A stretch of 64,000 bases of DNA from JAENVT01 sp963773085 (GTDB lineage: Bacteria; Actinomycetota; Acidimicrobiia; Acidimicrobiales; Ilumatobacteraceae): NCBI GenBank assembly GCA_963773085.1, contig CAVYZS010000018.1, forward strand, positions 744,001 through 808,000, in the 5' to 3' direction. The position numbers and the translations under genes are program-made. The notes under the pieces are model-generated. The model worked only from the letters and a program-made list of their open reading frames with translations. It was not told the origin of the DNA and made no database searches. Shown piece by piece: positions 52,593 through 61,318 of the stretch (its first letter is position 1; each line of letters begins with the position of its first letter).

Positions 52593-52651
52593 CCGTTCCA
52601 GACTGGTCCCAAGTCCGGCCAACCCAGGATCTCCGCCTGCAGAGTTGACCG

Positions 52652-53311
52652 CTACCGCACGCCCGTTGTTGCTGAAACTGATCCGATGACGGCAGACACC
52701 GCCAGCGCTGCGTCGCAGACCTCCCGACCAAACCGCTGACGGGGTTGCCGGCTCACCCGTTCGACCGGTCCGCTGACGCTGATCGCAGCGACCACGTTTC
52801 GATTCCGGTCGCGCACGGCTGCACTCACCGAGGCGACTCCTGGTTCACGCTCCTCTACGGACTCGGCGACATCGTCGCCCTGGAGGACGCGTCCCGCAGA
52901 CCCTCGGTCGAGTGGCAGCAAGGCGCCTTGCGGCACGATCCACCGCAGGCCGTGCGTCGATTCGAGCGACACGATGCAACGCCTGCCGTCGCCGTCGGCG
53001 ACGTACAACTGCACGCTCTCGCCGGTTGCATCGCGCAGCCGCGTCAGGATCGGGCGGGCGATCTCGGCCACCGGAAACTCGTCCTCCGCGGCGCGTCCCA
53101 GTCGAATCAGTTCGAACCCGAGGCAGAAGCGTCCCTGCGGATCGCGTCGCGCCAGTCCGTGCAGCTCCAACGCGACAGCGAGCCGGTGGGCCGTCGCTCT
53201 CGGCAGACCCGTCTCGTCTTGCAGGCTCACCAGGTCGAGTGGCCCACGAGCAAGGGCGCGAAGGATGAGCACCCCTTTGTCAATGACGCCCACACCGCTT
53301 ACACTGTCCAC
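52652..53311 (-). CDS. IclR-family regulator, LtbR/NdgR type, divergent from leuCD
   Basis: A 219-residue IclR protein: an N-terminal winged helix (VIDKGVLILRALARGPLDLVSLQDETGLPRATAHRLAVALELHGL) and a C-terminal effector domain. In other actinobacteria the IclR gene divergent from leuCD (LtbR in Corynebacterium, NdgR in Streptomyces) represses leucine genes; the same layout here supports that role by synteny. The GTG at 53311 leaves only 35 bases to the leuC ATG, so both promoters overlap. TAGGAT lies 8 bases before the GTG (leaderless-like). Confidence 0.88.
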   Translation of the reverse strand: MDSVSGVGVIDKGVLILRALARGPLDLVSLQDETGLPRATAHRLAVALELHGLARRDPQGRFCLGFELIRLGRAAEDEFPVAEIARPILTRLRDATGESVQLYVADGDGRRCIVSLESTHGLRWIVPQGALLPLDRGSAGRVLQGDDVAESVEEREPGVASVSAAVRDRNRNVVAAISVSGPVERVSRQPRQRFGREVCDAALAVSAVIGSVSATTGVR

Positions 53312-53346
53312 GAACGAGAATCCTATCTCAGAAAGTGGGAATCGAC
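53312..53346. promoter_or_regulatory. Overlapping divergent promoters and candidate operator, ltbR-leuC
   Basis: The 35-base gap holds an inverted repeat GAGA-ATCCTA-TCTC (53316-53329). On the minus strand it contains TAGGAT, the likely -10 box of the regulator. A protein bound here would block both genes, as expected for autoregulated IclR control of leuCD. GTGGGA before the leuC ATG serves as its Shine-Dalgarno. Confidence 0.5.
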
Positions 53347-54768
53347 ATGTCTGGGGCAACACGGTCCGGAACCCTTGCCGAGAAGTTGTGGGAACGGCAC
53401 GTCGTGCACTCCGCGCCCGATGAGCCCGACCTGCTGTACATCGATCTGCACCTCGTCCACGAAGTCACCAGTCCGCAAGCCTTCGACGGATTGCGGCTCT
53501 CCGGGCGGCCGGTTCGCCGACCCGACCTCACGATTGCGACCGAGGACCACAACGTGCCGACCGCGAACATCGACCAGCCGATCGCCGATCCCATCTCCGC
53601 CCGCCAGGTCGAGGTGCTACGGGAGAACACCAAGCAGTTCGGCATCCTCAACTTCCCGATGGGCGATCCAGGGCAGGGCATCGTGCATGTCATTGCCCCG
53701 GAACAAGGTCGCACGCTGCCCGGCATGACGGTCGTCTGTGGCGACAGCCACACCGCCACACACGGTGCGTTCGGGGCGCTGGCGTTCGGCATCGGCACCA
53801 GCGAAGTCGAACATGTGCTGGCAACACAGACGCTGCCCCAGACGCGGCCGAAGTGGATGAGCGTGACCGTCGACGGCGAGATCCCCGCGGGTGTCACCGC
53901 CAAAGACGTGATCCTCGCCATCATCGGCCAAATCGGCACCGGTGGTGGCATCGGTCATGTCATCGAGTACCGCGGCTCGGCCATCCGATCGCTGTCGATG
54001 GAGGGCCGCATGACGGTCTGCAACATGTCGATCGAGGCCGGTGCCAAAGCGGGATTGATCGCGCCCGACGACACGACGTTCGAGTATTTGAAGAGTCGGG
54101 CCAATGCTCCGCAGGGAGTGTCCTGGGATGCTGCAGTAGCCGACTGGCGCACCCTGATCACCGACGATGGGGCGAAGTTCGACAAAGAAGTCGTGATCGA
54201 CGCGGCAACGCTGCGTCCGCAGGTCACGTGGGGCACCAATCCTGCCCAAGTCACGACGATCGACGGCAGCGTGCCGTCGCCCGACGACTTCGCCGATGCG
54301 ACGACACGCGAGACGGTGGCCCGCTCTCTCGAGTACATGGGCCTCGAGGCCGGCACCCGCATGCGCGACGTCGCAGTCGACACTGTGTTCATCGGCAGCT
54401 GCACCAACAGCCGCATCGAGGATCTGCGCGCCGCCGCGGCGGTACTGCGAGGTCGCACCGTCACCGTGCCGCGGGTGATGGTGGTGCCCGGCAGCCATGC
54501 CGTCAAGACACAGGCAGAAGCAGAAGGACTGCACAATGTGTTCCGTGCCTCGGGCGCAGATTGGCGTGAACCAGGGTGCAGCATGTGCCTGGCGATGAAC
54601 CCCGACAAACTGTCGCAGGGCGAGCGGTCGGCCAGCACCAGCAACCGCAACTTCGAAGGCCGCCAGGGGCGCGGTGGTCGCACCCACCTCGTCTCCCCTG
54701 CCGTCGCCGCGGCCACGGCTGTTGCTGGTCACTTCGCTACTCCAGACGACTTGGGAGCACCTTCATGA
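53347..54768 (+). CDS. leuC: 3-isopropylmalate dehydratase large subunit
   Basis: A 473-residue aconitase-type subunit holding the [4Fe-4S] cluster that isomerises 2- to 3-isopropylmalate in leucine synthesis. TLAEKLWERHVV start, TEDHNVPT, VCGDSHTATHGAFGALAFGIGTSEVEHVLATQ and GGGIGHVIEYRG are standard. The cluster Cys are in FIGSCTNSRIEDLR and EPGCSMCLAMNPD. The length is normal for LeuC. ATG 53347 is preferred to GTG 53335 because it matches the family start. The stop overlaps the leuD ATG (ATGA). Confidence 0.96.
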   Translation: MSGATRSGTLAEKLWERHVVHSAPDEPDLLYIDLHLVHEVTSPQAFDGLRLSGRPVRRPDLTIATEDHNVPTANIDQPIADPISARQVEVLRENTKQFGILNFPMGDPGQGIVHVIAPEQGRTLPGMTVVCGDSHTATHGAFGALAFGIGTSEVEHVLATQTLPQTRPKWMSVTVDGEIPAGVTAKDVILAIIGQIGTGGGIGHVIEYRGSAIRSLSMEGRMTVCNMSIEAGAKAGLIAPDDTTFEYLKSRANAPQGVSWDAAVADWRTLITDDGAKFDKEVVIDAATLRPQVTWGTNPAQVTTIDGSVPSPDDFADATTRETVARSLEYMGLEAGTRMRDVAVDTVFIGSCTNSRIEDLRAAAAVLRGRTVTVPRVMVVPGSHAVKTQAEAEGLHNVFRASGADWREPGCSMCLAMNPDKLSQGERSASTSNRNFEGRQGRGGRTHLVSPAVAAATAVAGHFATPDDLGAPS

Positions 54769-55349
54769 AGTCCGTACACGTCATATCCGGTCGAGGCGTA
54801 CCGCTGCGGCGCAGCGACGTCGACACCGACCAGATCATCCCGGCCGAATGGCTGAAGCGCGTCGAGCGCACGGGCTTCGAGAAGGGACTGTTCTCGACGT
54901 GGCGCGACGACCGCAACTTCGTGCTCAACGACGAACGCTACGCCGGCGCATCGATCCTGGTCGCCGGGCCGAGCTTCGGTGTTGGCTCGTCACGCGAGCA
55001 CGCGGTGTGGGCGATCCAGCAAGGCGGATTCGACGCCGTGATCGCCCCGAGCTTCAGCGACATCTTCCGCAACAACTGCGCCAAGAACGGGCTCGTCCCG
55101 GTGGTCGTGCCGGAGTCCACGGTCGAAGCGATCTGGCTGGCGATCGAAGCCGACCCGGCGACCGAGATCACCGTCGATGTCGAGCGTCTCAGCGTCGAAG
55201 TACCGGCCGCCGGCATCACCGAGTCGTTCCCGATGGAGCCACAGACGCAACATCGCTTCCTGAACGGACTCGACGATGTCGGCATCACTCTCACCCATGT
55301 CGACGAGATCACGTCGTTCGAGCAGGGTCGCGCCGCCTGGCTGCCGTGA
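54765..55349 (+). CDS. leuD: 3-isopropylmalate dehydratase small subunit
   Basis: A 194-residue swivel-domain partner of LeuC. RGVPLRRSDVDTDQIIPAEWLKRVERTGFEKGLF, the GPSFGVGSSREHAVWAI substrate loop, VIAPSFSDIFRNNCAKNGLVPV and the C-terminal FLNGLDDVGITLTHVDEITSFE are standard for LeuD. It is translationally coupled to leuC by an ATGA overlap. It is convergent with the DEAD-box gene, 13 bases apart. Confidence 0.96.
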   Translation: MKSVHVISGRGVPLRRSDVDTDQIIPAEWLKRVERTGFEKGLFSTWRDDRNFVLNDERYAGASILVAGPSFGVGSSREHAVWAIQQGGFDAVIAPSFSDIFRNNCAKNGLVPVVVPESTVEAIWLAIEADPATEITVDVERLSVEVPAAGITESFPMEPQTQHRFLNGLDDVGITLTHVDEITSFEQGRAAWLP

Positions 55350-55362
55350 GCGAAGTTGGCGG

Positions 55363-56631
55363 TCAGAACTCGGCGAGGTTGCGCAACTTGGGGTTGTTGG
55401 AGAACACCTCGATGGGTGGAGCGACGTCGAGCCGCAACGCACGTTGGAGGATGCGTACTTGTGTGTGCTGGTTGTACTCGGCCAGCGTGACCGCCCAACC
55501 GTCGCGCCCGGCGCGGGCGGTGCGGCCGCTGCGATGGAGGTAGTCCTTGCCGTCCGGCGCTGGCTCGTAGTGGATGACGACGCCGATATCGTCGATGTCG
55601 ATTCCCCTGGCGGCGACATCGGTGGCCACCAGCACGCTCAGCTCACCATCGGCAAATCTGCGCATGGCCTTCTCGCGTGACACCTGGGCGAGGTCGCCGT
55701 GAATCGCCATGGCTTGCACGCCGAGATCCTGCAACGACCGCTCGACGCGATCACACCCACGCTTTGTCTGGCAGAACACCAGCGTCTTGCCCATGCTCGA
55801 GGCGATCGCTTGCACGACCTTGTCCTTGTCCATGTGATGGACCGCCAAGAAAAGGTGGTGCATCGTGCCGACGGTGTCCGTTGCGGCATCGATTGCGACC
55901 TCGACCGGGTCGGTCATGTAGCGACGGACCAGGTGCCCGACATCGCCGTCGAGGGTTGCCGAGAACAACATCGTCTGATGAGTGCCGGTTACCTTCCGTA
56001 GGATCCATTCGACCTGCGGTGTGAAACCGTCGTCGGCCATACGGTCGGCTTCGTCGAGCACGACGATCTCGACCTTGTTGAGATCGAGCTCGTTCTCCTT
56101 CAACAGGTCGATCAACCGCAACGGCGTCGCCACGATCACGTCGACGCCTCGATTGAGCACCTCGATCTGCTGGTGACGGGAGGCGCCGCCGTAGACGGCC
56201 AGGACCGTCCGATTGCAGCCTGCGGCAACCGGCGCCAGAACCTCGGCGACCTGGAGAGCCAACTCGCGAGTCGGTACCAGCACCATGGCAAGGGGGCGAC
56301 GGGCATCGGCCTCGCCCGACAAGCGAGCGAGCATCGGCACACCGAACGCCAGTGTCTTGCCGGAGCCCGTCTTGGCCCGCCCGCACACGTCGCGACCGGT
56401 GAGGGCGACGGGAATCGCCTTGATCTGGATCGCGAAAGGGGCAGTGAAACCGGCGGCGGCCAGTCCCATGTCGACTTCCGTGGGCACCCCGATGTCGACG
56501 AACGCCGTAGGGATGTAAGCGTCGGGATCGATGGTGATCGTCGGTGCTTCGGCCGGGGTGCGAGCTGGATTTGGAGTGGGTTTGCGGCGTCGACGCCGCG
56601 CGGCCCCGGGTGGGCGGGAATATTCAGACAT
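55363..56631 (-). CDS. DEAD-box ATP-dependent RNA helicase
   Basis: A 422-residue RNA helicase. A basic N-terminal tail (ARRRRRKPTPNP) precedes the Q motif (FTAPFAIQIKAIP), GRAKTGSGKT (motif I), PTRELA (Ia), TPLRLI, DEAD in VVLDEADRMADDGF, SATLDG (III), LVFCQTKRG, TDVAARGIDIDDI (V) and HRSGRTARAGRDG (VI). There is no long C-terminal extension, so it is an RhlE-like general helicase rather than a DeaD/CsdA type. ATG 56631 is chosen over 56703, since the upstream region carries palindromic repeats. Confidence 0.93.
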   Translation of the reverse strand: MSEYSRPPGAARRRRRKPTPNPARTPAEAPTITIDPDAYIPTAFVDIGVPTEVDMGLAAAGFTAPFAIQIKAIPVALTGRDVCGRAKTGSGKTLAFGVPMLARLSGEADARRPLAMVLVPTRELALQVAEVLAPVAAGCNRTVLAVYGGASRHQQIEVLNRGVDVIVATPLRLIDLLKENELDLNKVEIVVLDEADRMADDGFTPQVEWILRKVTGTHQTMLFSATLDGDVGHLVRRYMTDPVEVAIDAATDTVGTMHHLFLAVHHMDKDKVVQAIASSMGKTLVFCQTKRGCDRVERSLQDLGVQAMAIHGDLAQVSREKAMRRFADGELSVLVATDVAARGIDIDDIGVVIHYEPAPDGKDYLHRSGRTARAGRDGWAVTLAEYNQHTQVRILQRALRLDVAPPIEVFSNNPKLRNLAEF

Positions 56632-56668
56632 GTCGAGACACGAGGGTACCGCCGCCCGACACCAGGTA

Positions 56669-56713
56669 GTGCGATGAGACATGAGCCGCCCCGCACCGCA
56701 CATGACTCATCGC
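56669..56713 (+). repeat. 45-base palindromic repeat, copy A
   Basis: It starts GTGCGATGAGACATGAGCCG and ends GCACATGACTCATCGC. The ends GCGATGAG/CTCATCGC are inverted repeats of each other, so it can fold as a hairpin. Copy B follows 62 bases later in the same direction, and copy C lies inverted at the end of the gene between them. Confidence 0.75.
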
Positions 56714-56730
56714 TCCGGTGGTGGACCAGC

Positions 56731-56775
56731 GTGCGATGAGACATGAGCCGCTCGGCACCGCACATATCTCATCGT
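56731..56775 (+). repeat. 45-base palindromic repeat, copy B
   Basis: It matches copy A over 45 bases with a few differences (GCCGCTCGGCACC, CACATATCTCATCGT). It lies 100 bases upstream of the AbiEi/DUF559-like gene, between it and the DEAD-box gene. Confidence 0.75.
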
Positions 56776-56874
56776 GTGAACGATCGAACGAGCCGGAGTC
56801 GATCGGGGGCCCACCTCGATAGGTTCCGGTCCACGGCTTCCCCCGATCAGACGTTCCGATCTGGAGGATGCCGA

Positions 56875-57828
56875 ATGAATGCACTCAACAAACCTGTCCT
56901 GGAATGGACCGCCCATCATCACACCGTCGTGACCTCGTCCGACCTCGCCCGGTTGGGTGTGACGAGGTCACAGCGTCGGCAACTGGTGGGCGAGGGACTT
57001 CTCGAACGCCTGCTCGATGGCGCATACCGATTTCCTGGTCTGCCCGACGACGAACTCGCTCGATGTGTTGCCGCCTGCTCTCGGCCCAGCGGGCTCATCG
57101 TGGAGGGGCCGACGGCCGGGCGCCTGTGGGGGTTCCGAAGGGTGCGGAGAGACGGACTCGTCTATGTGATCGCGCCTCCGGCGAGCAATCCGTCGGTCGA
57201 AACCTGGCTACGCCCATATCGAACAGCGCTGATCGACCCTCTGCACATCGTCGAGAGATCAGATGGGATTCGTCTCACGTCCCCGCCTCGGACGGTGGTC
57301 GACCTGACCCGCCACCTGTCCGATGCCGATCTTCGCTCGGTGATCGACCAGGTCGAGAGTATGGGCATGGGAACGGCCGAGACGATGCGTCGAGTTGCGC
57401 TTGACCTGGCAACTCCGGGGCGACCATGGGCGAGACGATTCCTTCGTGTGCTCGAGCAACGCCCACAGCACGGCGTTCCCGAATCCCATTGGGAGTCGCG
57501 TGTCGTCGCCGCCTTGATCGAGCGAGGCATCACTGACCTCCGACCGCAGCGATGGATGGACGTTCCCGGATGGGGACCGGTCCGCCTGGACGCTTCCGTC
57601 GACCGGATCCGGTGGGGCGTCGAGATCGATGTCTATCCAACACATTTCACCGAGGAAGGTGGGAGCAGGGACCGGGAGCGCGATCTGGCCTGCGATGCGA
57701 TCGGTTGGAGGGTGAGTCGAATAGCCCGTCCGGCGCTGGAACGGGATTTCAACCTGGGCATCGATCGGTTGATGAAGGTCTACGAGCAGCGCCGCCGTGA
57801 ACAGGGTCCGACCAACACACAGCGATGA
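56875..57828 (+). CDS. AbiEi-antitoxin-like / DUF559 nuclease-like protein
   Basis: A 317-residue protein. The N-terminal part (VVTSSDLARLGVTRSQRRQLVGEGLLERLLDGAYRFPG) resembles the AbiEi_4 winged-helix domain of type IV toxin-antitoxin antitoxins, but no toxin gene is adjacent. The C-terminal part (ESHWESRVVAALIERGI, RLDASVDRIRWGVEIDVYPTHF, RDRERDLACDAIGWRVSRI) resembles DUF559, a Vsr-like PD-(D/E)xK nuclease fold, with E/D residues in the right order. GGAGG lies 7 bases before the ATG. Palindromic repeats A and B lie upstream and C overlaps its stop, as though gene and repeats travel together. Confidence 0.72.
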   Translation: MNALNKPVLEWTAHHHTVVTSSDLARLGVTRSQRRQLVGEGLLERLLDGAYRFPGLPDDELARCVAACSRPSGLIVEGPTAGRLWGFRRVRRDGLVYVIAPPASNPSVETWLRPYRTALIDPLHIVERSDGIRLTSPPRTVVDLTRHLSDADLRSVIDQVESMGMGTAETMRRVALDLATPGRPWARRFLRVLEQRPQHGVPESHWESRVVAALIERGITDLRPQRWMDVPGWGPVRLDASVDRIRWGVEIDVYPTHFTEEGGSRDRERDLACDAIGWRVSRIARPALERDFNLGIDRLMKVYEQRRREQGPTNTQR

Positions 57829-57866
57829 GCGATGCGCTCATTCCCCCGGCTCATCTCTCATCGCAC
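57822..57866 (-). repeat. 45-base palindromic repeat, copy C (inverted)
   Basis: The reverse complement starts GTGCGATGAGAGATGAGCCG and ends GCTCATCGC, matching copies A and B. It overlaps the last codons and TGA (57826-57828) of the AbiEi/DUF559-like gene. Its orientation opposite to A and B makes the three copies bracket that gene. Confidence 0.72.
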
Positions 57867-57923
57867 GGTGTGGGAAGAGTTCGGTGCGCGGGCGTGGGGC
57901 GAGATCGGCAACAATTCCGAACC

Positions 57924-59477
57924 ATGAAGGTTGCACTCACTGTCAACGACTTCCTCCGACGTGCCGAGCAGATCTACCCGAATCGTGACGCCATCGTCGA
58001 CGAACCGCTGCAGCCGGCCGAGTCGTGGGGAACCATCACCTATGCCGAAATGGCCGGGCGCGCCCGCGCCCAGACCGCCGCGCTCGACGCAATGGACATT
58101 GACGCCGGCGAACGCGTCGCCATCGTCAGTCACAACTCGGCGCGCCTGTTGACCGCGCTGTTCGGTGTCAGCGGCTCCGGGCGGATCTTGGTACCGATCA
58201 ACTTCCGACTCGCCGCCGAGGAGGTGCGTTACATCGTCGAACACTGCGGAGCACGCATTCTGATGGTCGATCCGGAGCTCGACGAGGCGTTAGCAAATGT
58301 CACGTGCGAGCGACGATTCGTGATCGGCACCGAGAGCGATGCTTCCATGCAACATGACGAGCCGAGGCCATGGGTCTACGACGAAGACGCGACGGCGACG
58401 ATCAACTACACCAGCGGAACCACGGCGCGACCCAAGGGTGTGCAGCTCACCCACCGCAACATCTGGCTGAACGCGACCACGTTCGGCTGGCAACTGGGCA
58501 TCACCGACCGCGATGTCTACCTCCACACTCTTCCGCAGTTCCACTGCAACGGCTGGGGCGTGCTCTACGCCGTCACGGGCATGGGTGCCAGGCACGTGAT
58601 CATCCGCAAGGTCGACGGCGCCGAGATCCTCCGCCGCATCGAGCAGCACGGTGTGACCGTGATGTGCGGAGCCCCAGCGGTGGCCAACGCAATCCTCGAC
58701 GCTGCGTCGACCTGGGACGGGCCGATCCCCGGCAGCGGACGAGTGCGTATGGTGATCGCCGGGGCACCGCCGCCCACGCGCACGATCGAGCGCATCGAGA
58801 CCGAGCTGGGGTGGGAGTTCATCCAGATCTACGGGCTCACCGAGACCACCCCGCTGTTGACGATGAACCGCAAACGTGCCGAGTTCGATGGCCTGTCGGC
58901 GGCCGACCGGGCAGCAAAACTCAGCCGCGCCGGAGCCGCAGCAATCGGCGTCGAGGTGCGGATCTCCCCCGACGGCGAGATTTTGGCCCGGGGCAACCAC
59001 ATCATGGCCGGATACTGGAACCAGCCCGACGCTACCGCTGACGCGATTCGACCAGCCGACGACGACCCCGACGGACCGGCGTGGTTCCGCACCGGTGATG
59101 GGGCGCACCTCGACGCCGACGGTTACATCACGATCAGCGATCGGAAGAAGGACGTGATCATCTCCGGCGGCGAGAACGTCAGCTCGATCGAGGTCGAGGA
59201 TGCAATCTTCAGCCATCCCGACGTCGCCGAAGTGGCGGTCATCGGTATCCCCGACGAGAAATGGGGCGAGATGGTGATGGCCCTCGTCGTCAAGGCCGAC
59301 GGATCGTCGCTGACCGGACCCGACCTGATCGCCTACACCAAGACCAAGTTGGCCGGCTACAAATGCCCCAAGGCCGTCGAGTTCCGCGACGCGCTCGCCC
59401 GCACCGCCACCGGCAAGTTGCAGAAGTTCAAGCTTCGCGAGCCGTACTGGGAAGGCAAGACCAAGCAGGTCAACTAG
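57924..59477 (+). CDS. AMP-dependent acyl-CoA synthetase/ligase
   Basis: A 517-residue ANL-superfamily enzyme activating an acid with ATP and CoA. The P-loop is INYTSGTTARPKGVQLTHRN (about residues 160-178), then FHCNGWG, IYGLTETTPLLTMN, WFRTGDGAHLDADGYI, and the hinge and C-terminal Lys (DRKKDVIISGGENVSSIEVE, ARTATGKLQKFKLRE). It resembles medium-chain or aryl-CoA ligases; the substrate is not predictable. AACAAT lies 8 bases before the ATG, so the transcript may be leaderless. The 199-base gap after it holds nothing recognised. Confidence 0.92.
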   Translation: MKVALTVNDFLRRAEQIYPNRDAIVDEPLQPAESWGTITYAEMAGRARAQTAALDAMDIDAGERVAIVSHNSARLLTALFGVSGSGRILVPINFRLAAEEVRYIVEHCGARILMVDPELDEALANVTCERRFVIGTESDASMQHDEPRPWVYDEDATATINYTSGTTARPKGVQLTHRNIWLNATTFGWQLGITDRDVYLHTLPQFHCNGWGVLYAVTGMGARHVIIRKVDGAEILRRIEQHGVTVMCGAPAVANAILDAASTWDGPIPGSGRVRMVIAGAPPPTRTIERIETELGWEFIQIYGLTETTPLLTMNRKRAEFDGLSAADRAAKLSRAGAAAIGVEVRISPDGEILARGNHIMAGYWNQPDATADAIRPADDDPDGPAWFRTGDGAHLDADGYITISDRKKDVIISGGENVSSIEVEDAIFSHPDVAEVAVIGIPDEKWGEMVMALVVKADGSSLTGPDLIAYTKTKLAGYKCPKAVEFRDALARTATGKLQKFKLREPYWEGKTKQVN

Positions 59478-59676
59478 AGGCCCAGCGACCCTGGCGACCT
59501 AATCCAGCGGGCTGCATCATCAATCAGTCGTACTGACCCACCGTGCAGGAAAACCGCCTGATGACTCAATTAGTAGTTGTCCGCGGCGGACGCCGTTAAC
59601 GTCGGTCAGCCTGTGCCGGACAGCCCGGCCAGAAAGGAACCGATCTCACCCCAAACGTCTCGAGGAGGCGCACGTC

Positions 59677-59811
59677 ATGGAAGTATTCGACGGGACAACG
59701 ACGTCCGGCCGCAAGGGAATCGCATATGACTGGCAGTCCCTGCTGGTCCAGGCTGTTGCCGCAACGCTCGACTCCGAGCTCGCCGCGATGACCCCGGAGT
59801 ACGCCGAATAA
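59677..59811 (+). CDS. 44-residue conserved-looking small protein before homospermidine synthase
   Basis: A short ORF with a strong GAGGAGG eight bases before its ATG, ending TAA two bases before the hss ATG. The product begins MEVFDGTTTSGRKGIAYDWQ, then an Ala/Leu-rich helix (SLLVQAVAATLDSELAAM), and ends PEYAE. The tight spacing and strong ribosome site argue for real translation. It may be a small partner protein or a leader controlling hss translation; there is no run of Arg, Orn-related or other regulatory codons. It resembles nothing I know. Confidence 0.55.
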   Translation: MEVFDGTTTSGRKGIAYDWQSLLVQAVAATLDSELAAMTPEYAE

Positions 59812-59813
59812 CC

Positions 59814-61277
59814 ATGCCTCCCGAGGCGGTGCCATCCCGAGTGCTCGTGCTCGGCTGTGGCTCGGTAGCCCAGTGCACGGTTCCGTTGCTGATCCGCGAT
59901 CTGGCAATCGATCCGCAACGCATCACGATCGTCGACATGGTCGACAACCGCGCCCGAGTGGCCGATTCCATCGCCCTCGGTGTGACGTTCCAACAGGATC
60001 AGGTGACGCCTGACAACCTCGACGCCTTCCTGTCGGCCAGGGTCGGGCCCGGTGACCTCCTGCTCGATCTGGCGTGGAACATCGACAATTCGACGATCCT
60101 GCAGTGGTGTCGCGACAATGGCGTGCGCTACCTGAACACGAGTGTCGAGGTATGGGACCCGTACGACGACATGGCCTCGACCCCTCCGCTCGACCGAACG
60201 CTGTACGCCCGGCACATGGACCTGCGCAGGATGATCGCCCGCTGGGGCGACAACAGCGGCGCAACGGCAGTGCTCGAACACGGCGCCAATCCCGGCCTGG
60301 TCAGCCACTTCACCAAGCAAGCACTCACCGAGATCGCAGCCCGCATGTTGCACGATGGCATCGCGACCAACGCCGCCCCACTGGAGCGTGCGCTGGCCGA
60401 CGAGTCATACGGTGCGTTGGCGATGCTCACCGGCACGAAGGTGATCCACGTTGCCGAACGGGACTCGCAGATCACCAATCTCCCCAAAGAGGTCGACGAG
60501 TTCGTCAACACGTGGTCCGTCGACGGCTTCTACGAAGAAGGCATTGCTCCGGCCGAACTGGGTTGGGGCACCCACGAGAAGCGGCTGCCGCCGAACGGCC
60601 ACGTTCACCACGGTTTCGGGCCGTGCAACCAGATCTGCATCGCCCGCCCTGGAATGGAGACCTGGGTGCGTTCGTGGGTCCCGTCGGGTGAGATTCACGG
60701 CATGGTCATTCGCCATGGCGAGGCCCTGACGATCAGCGATCACCTCACCGTGTGGGGCGACGACGGCAACCCGATCTACCGGCCGACGGTGCACTACGCG
60801 TACTGTCCGTCCGACGTGGCCGTCAGCAGCGTCCTCGAACTACGGATGCGCAACTGGAAGATGCAGACCCGGCAGCGAATCCTCAACGACGAGATCATCA
60901 GCGGTGCCGACGAACTCGGTGTGCTGTTGATGGGCCATCCGTACCGGTCATGGTGGACGGGTTCGTTGTTGTCGATCGACCAAGCCAGAGCCGTCGTCGG
61001 CCACCAGAGCGCAACGACCTTGCAGGTTGCCGGCTCGATCATCGCCACGGTCACGTGGATGATCGAGCATCCCAACGCCGGAGTGTGTGTGCCCGACGAT
61101 CTGCCGTGGCGCGACGTGCTGAGGGTCGCGTCGCGCTATCTGGGAACGATGCACTCGGCACCCGCCGACTGGGATCCGCTGACAACTCGCAACGACCTGT
61201 TCCCCGGTTTCGCCAACGACGCCGACGGCGTCGACCGCGCCGACCCGTGGCAGTTCAGCAACTTTCTCGTCGCCTAG
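59814..61277 (+). CDS. hss: Homospermidine synthase
   Basis: A 487-residue NAD-dependent enzyme joining two putrescine units (or putrescine and spermidine) to homospermidine. The Rossmann start is VLVLGCGSVAQCTVPLL; DLAWNIDNSTILQWCRDNGVRYLNTSVEVWDPYDD, LEHGANPGLVSHFTKQAL, FVNTWSVDGFYEEGIAPAELGWGTHEKRLP and GHPYRSWWTGSLLS are characteristic of bacterial HSS of the saccharopine dehydrogenase fold. Putrescine may come from the ureohydrolase at 41.2 kb. It is followed by the leuA leader promoter. Confidence 0.92.
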   Translation: MPPEAVPSRVLVLGCGSVAQCTVPLLIRDLAIDPQRITIVDMVDNRARVADSIALGVTFQQDQVTPDNLDAFLSARVGPGDLLLDLAWNIDNSTILQWCRDNGVRYLNTSVEVWDPYDDMASTPPLDRTLYARHMDLRRMIARWGDNSGATAVLEHGANPGLVSHFTKQALTEIAARMLHDGIATNAAPLERALADESYGALAMLTGTKVIHVAERDSQITNLPKEVDEFVNTWSVDGFYEEGIAPAELGWGTHEKRLPPNGHVHHGFGPCNQICIARPGMETWVRSWVPSGEIHGMVIRHGEALTISDHLTVWGDDGNPIYRPTVHYAYCPSDVAVSSVLELRMRNWKMQTRQRILNDEIISGADELGVLLMGHPYRSWWTGSLLSIDQARAVVGHQSATTLQVAGSIIATVTWMIEHPNAGVCVPDDLPWRDVLRVASRYLGTMHSAPADWDPLTTRNDLFPGFANDADGVDRADPWQFSNFLVA

Positions 61278-61282
61278 CGGCG

Positions 61283-61311
61283 TTGACAATGGCGGAGATA
61301 GCAGGCAGACT
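61283..61311 (+). promoter_or_regulatory. Promoter of the leuA leader
   Basis: A perfect TTGACA (61283-61288) lies 17 bases before CAGACT (61306-61311). The leader ATG at 61319 is 7 bases past the -10 box, so the transcript probably starts at or next to that ATG. The spacing is identical to that of the cimA leader. Confidence 0.65.
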
Positions 61312-61318
61312 GAGAGCG

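Noticed and set aside
53335..53346. GTG at 53335 as the start of leuC
   Set aside because: It would add MGID ahead of the family start and overlap the GTGGGA Shine-Dalgarno that serves the ATG at 53347.
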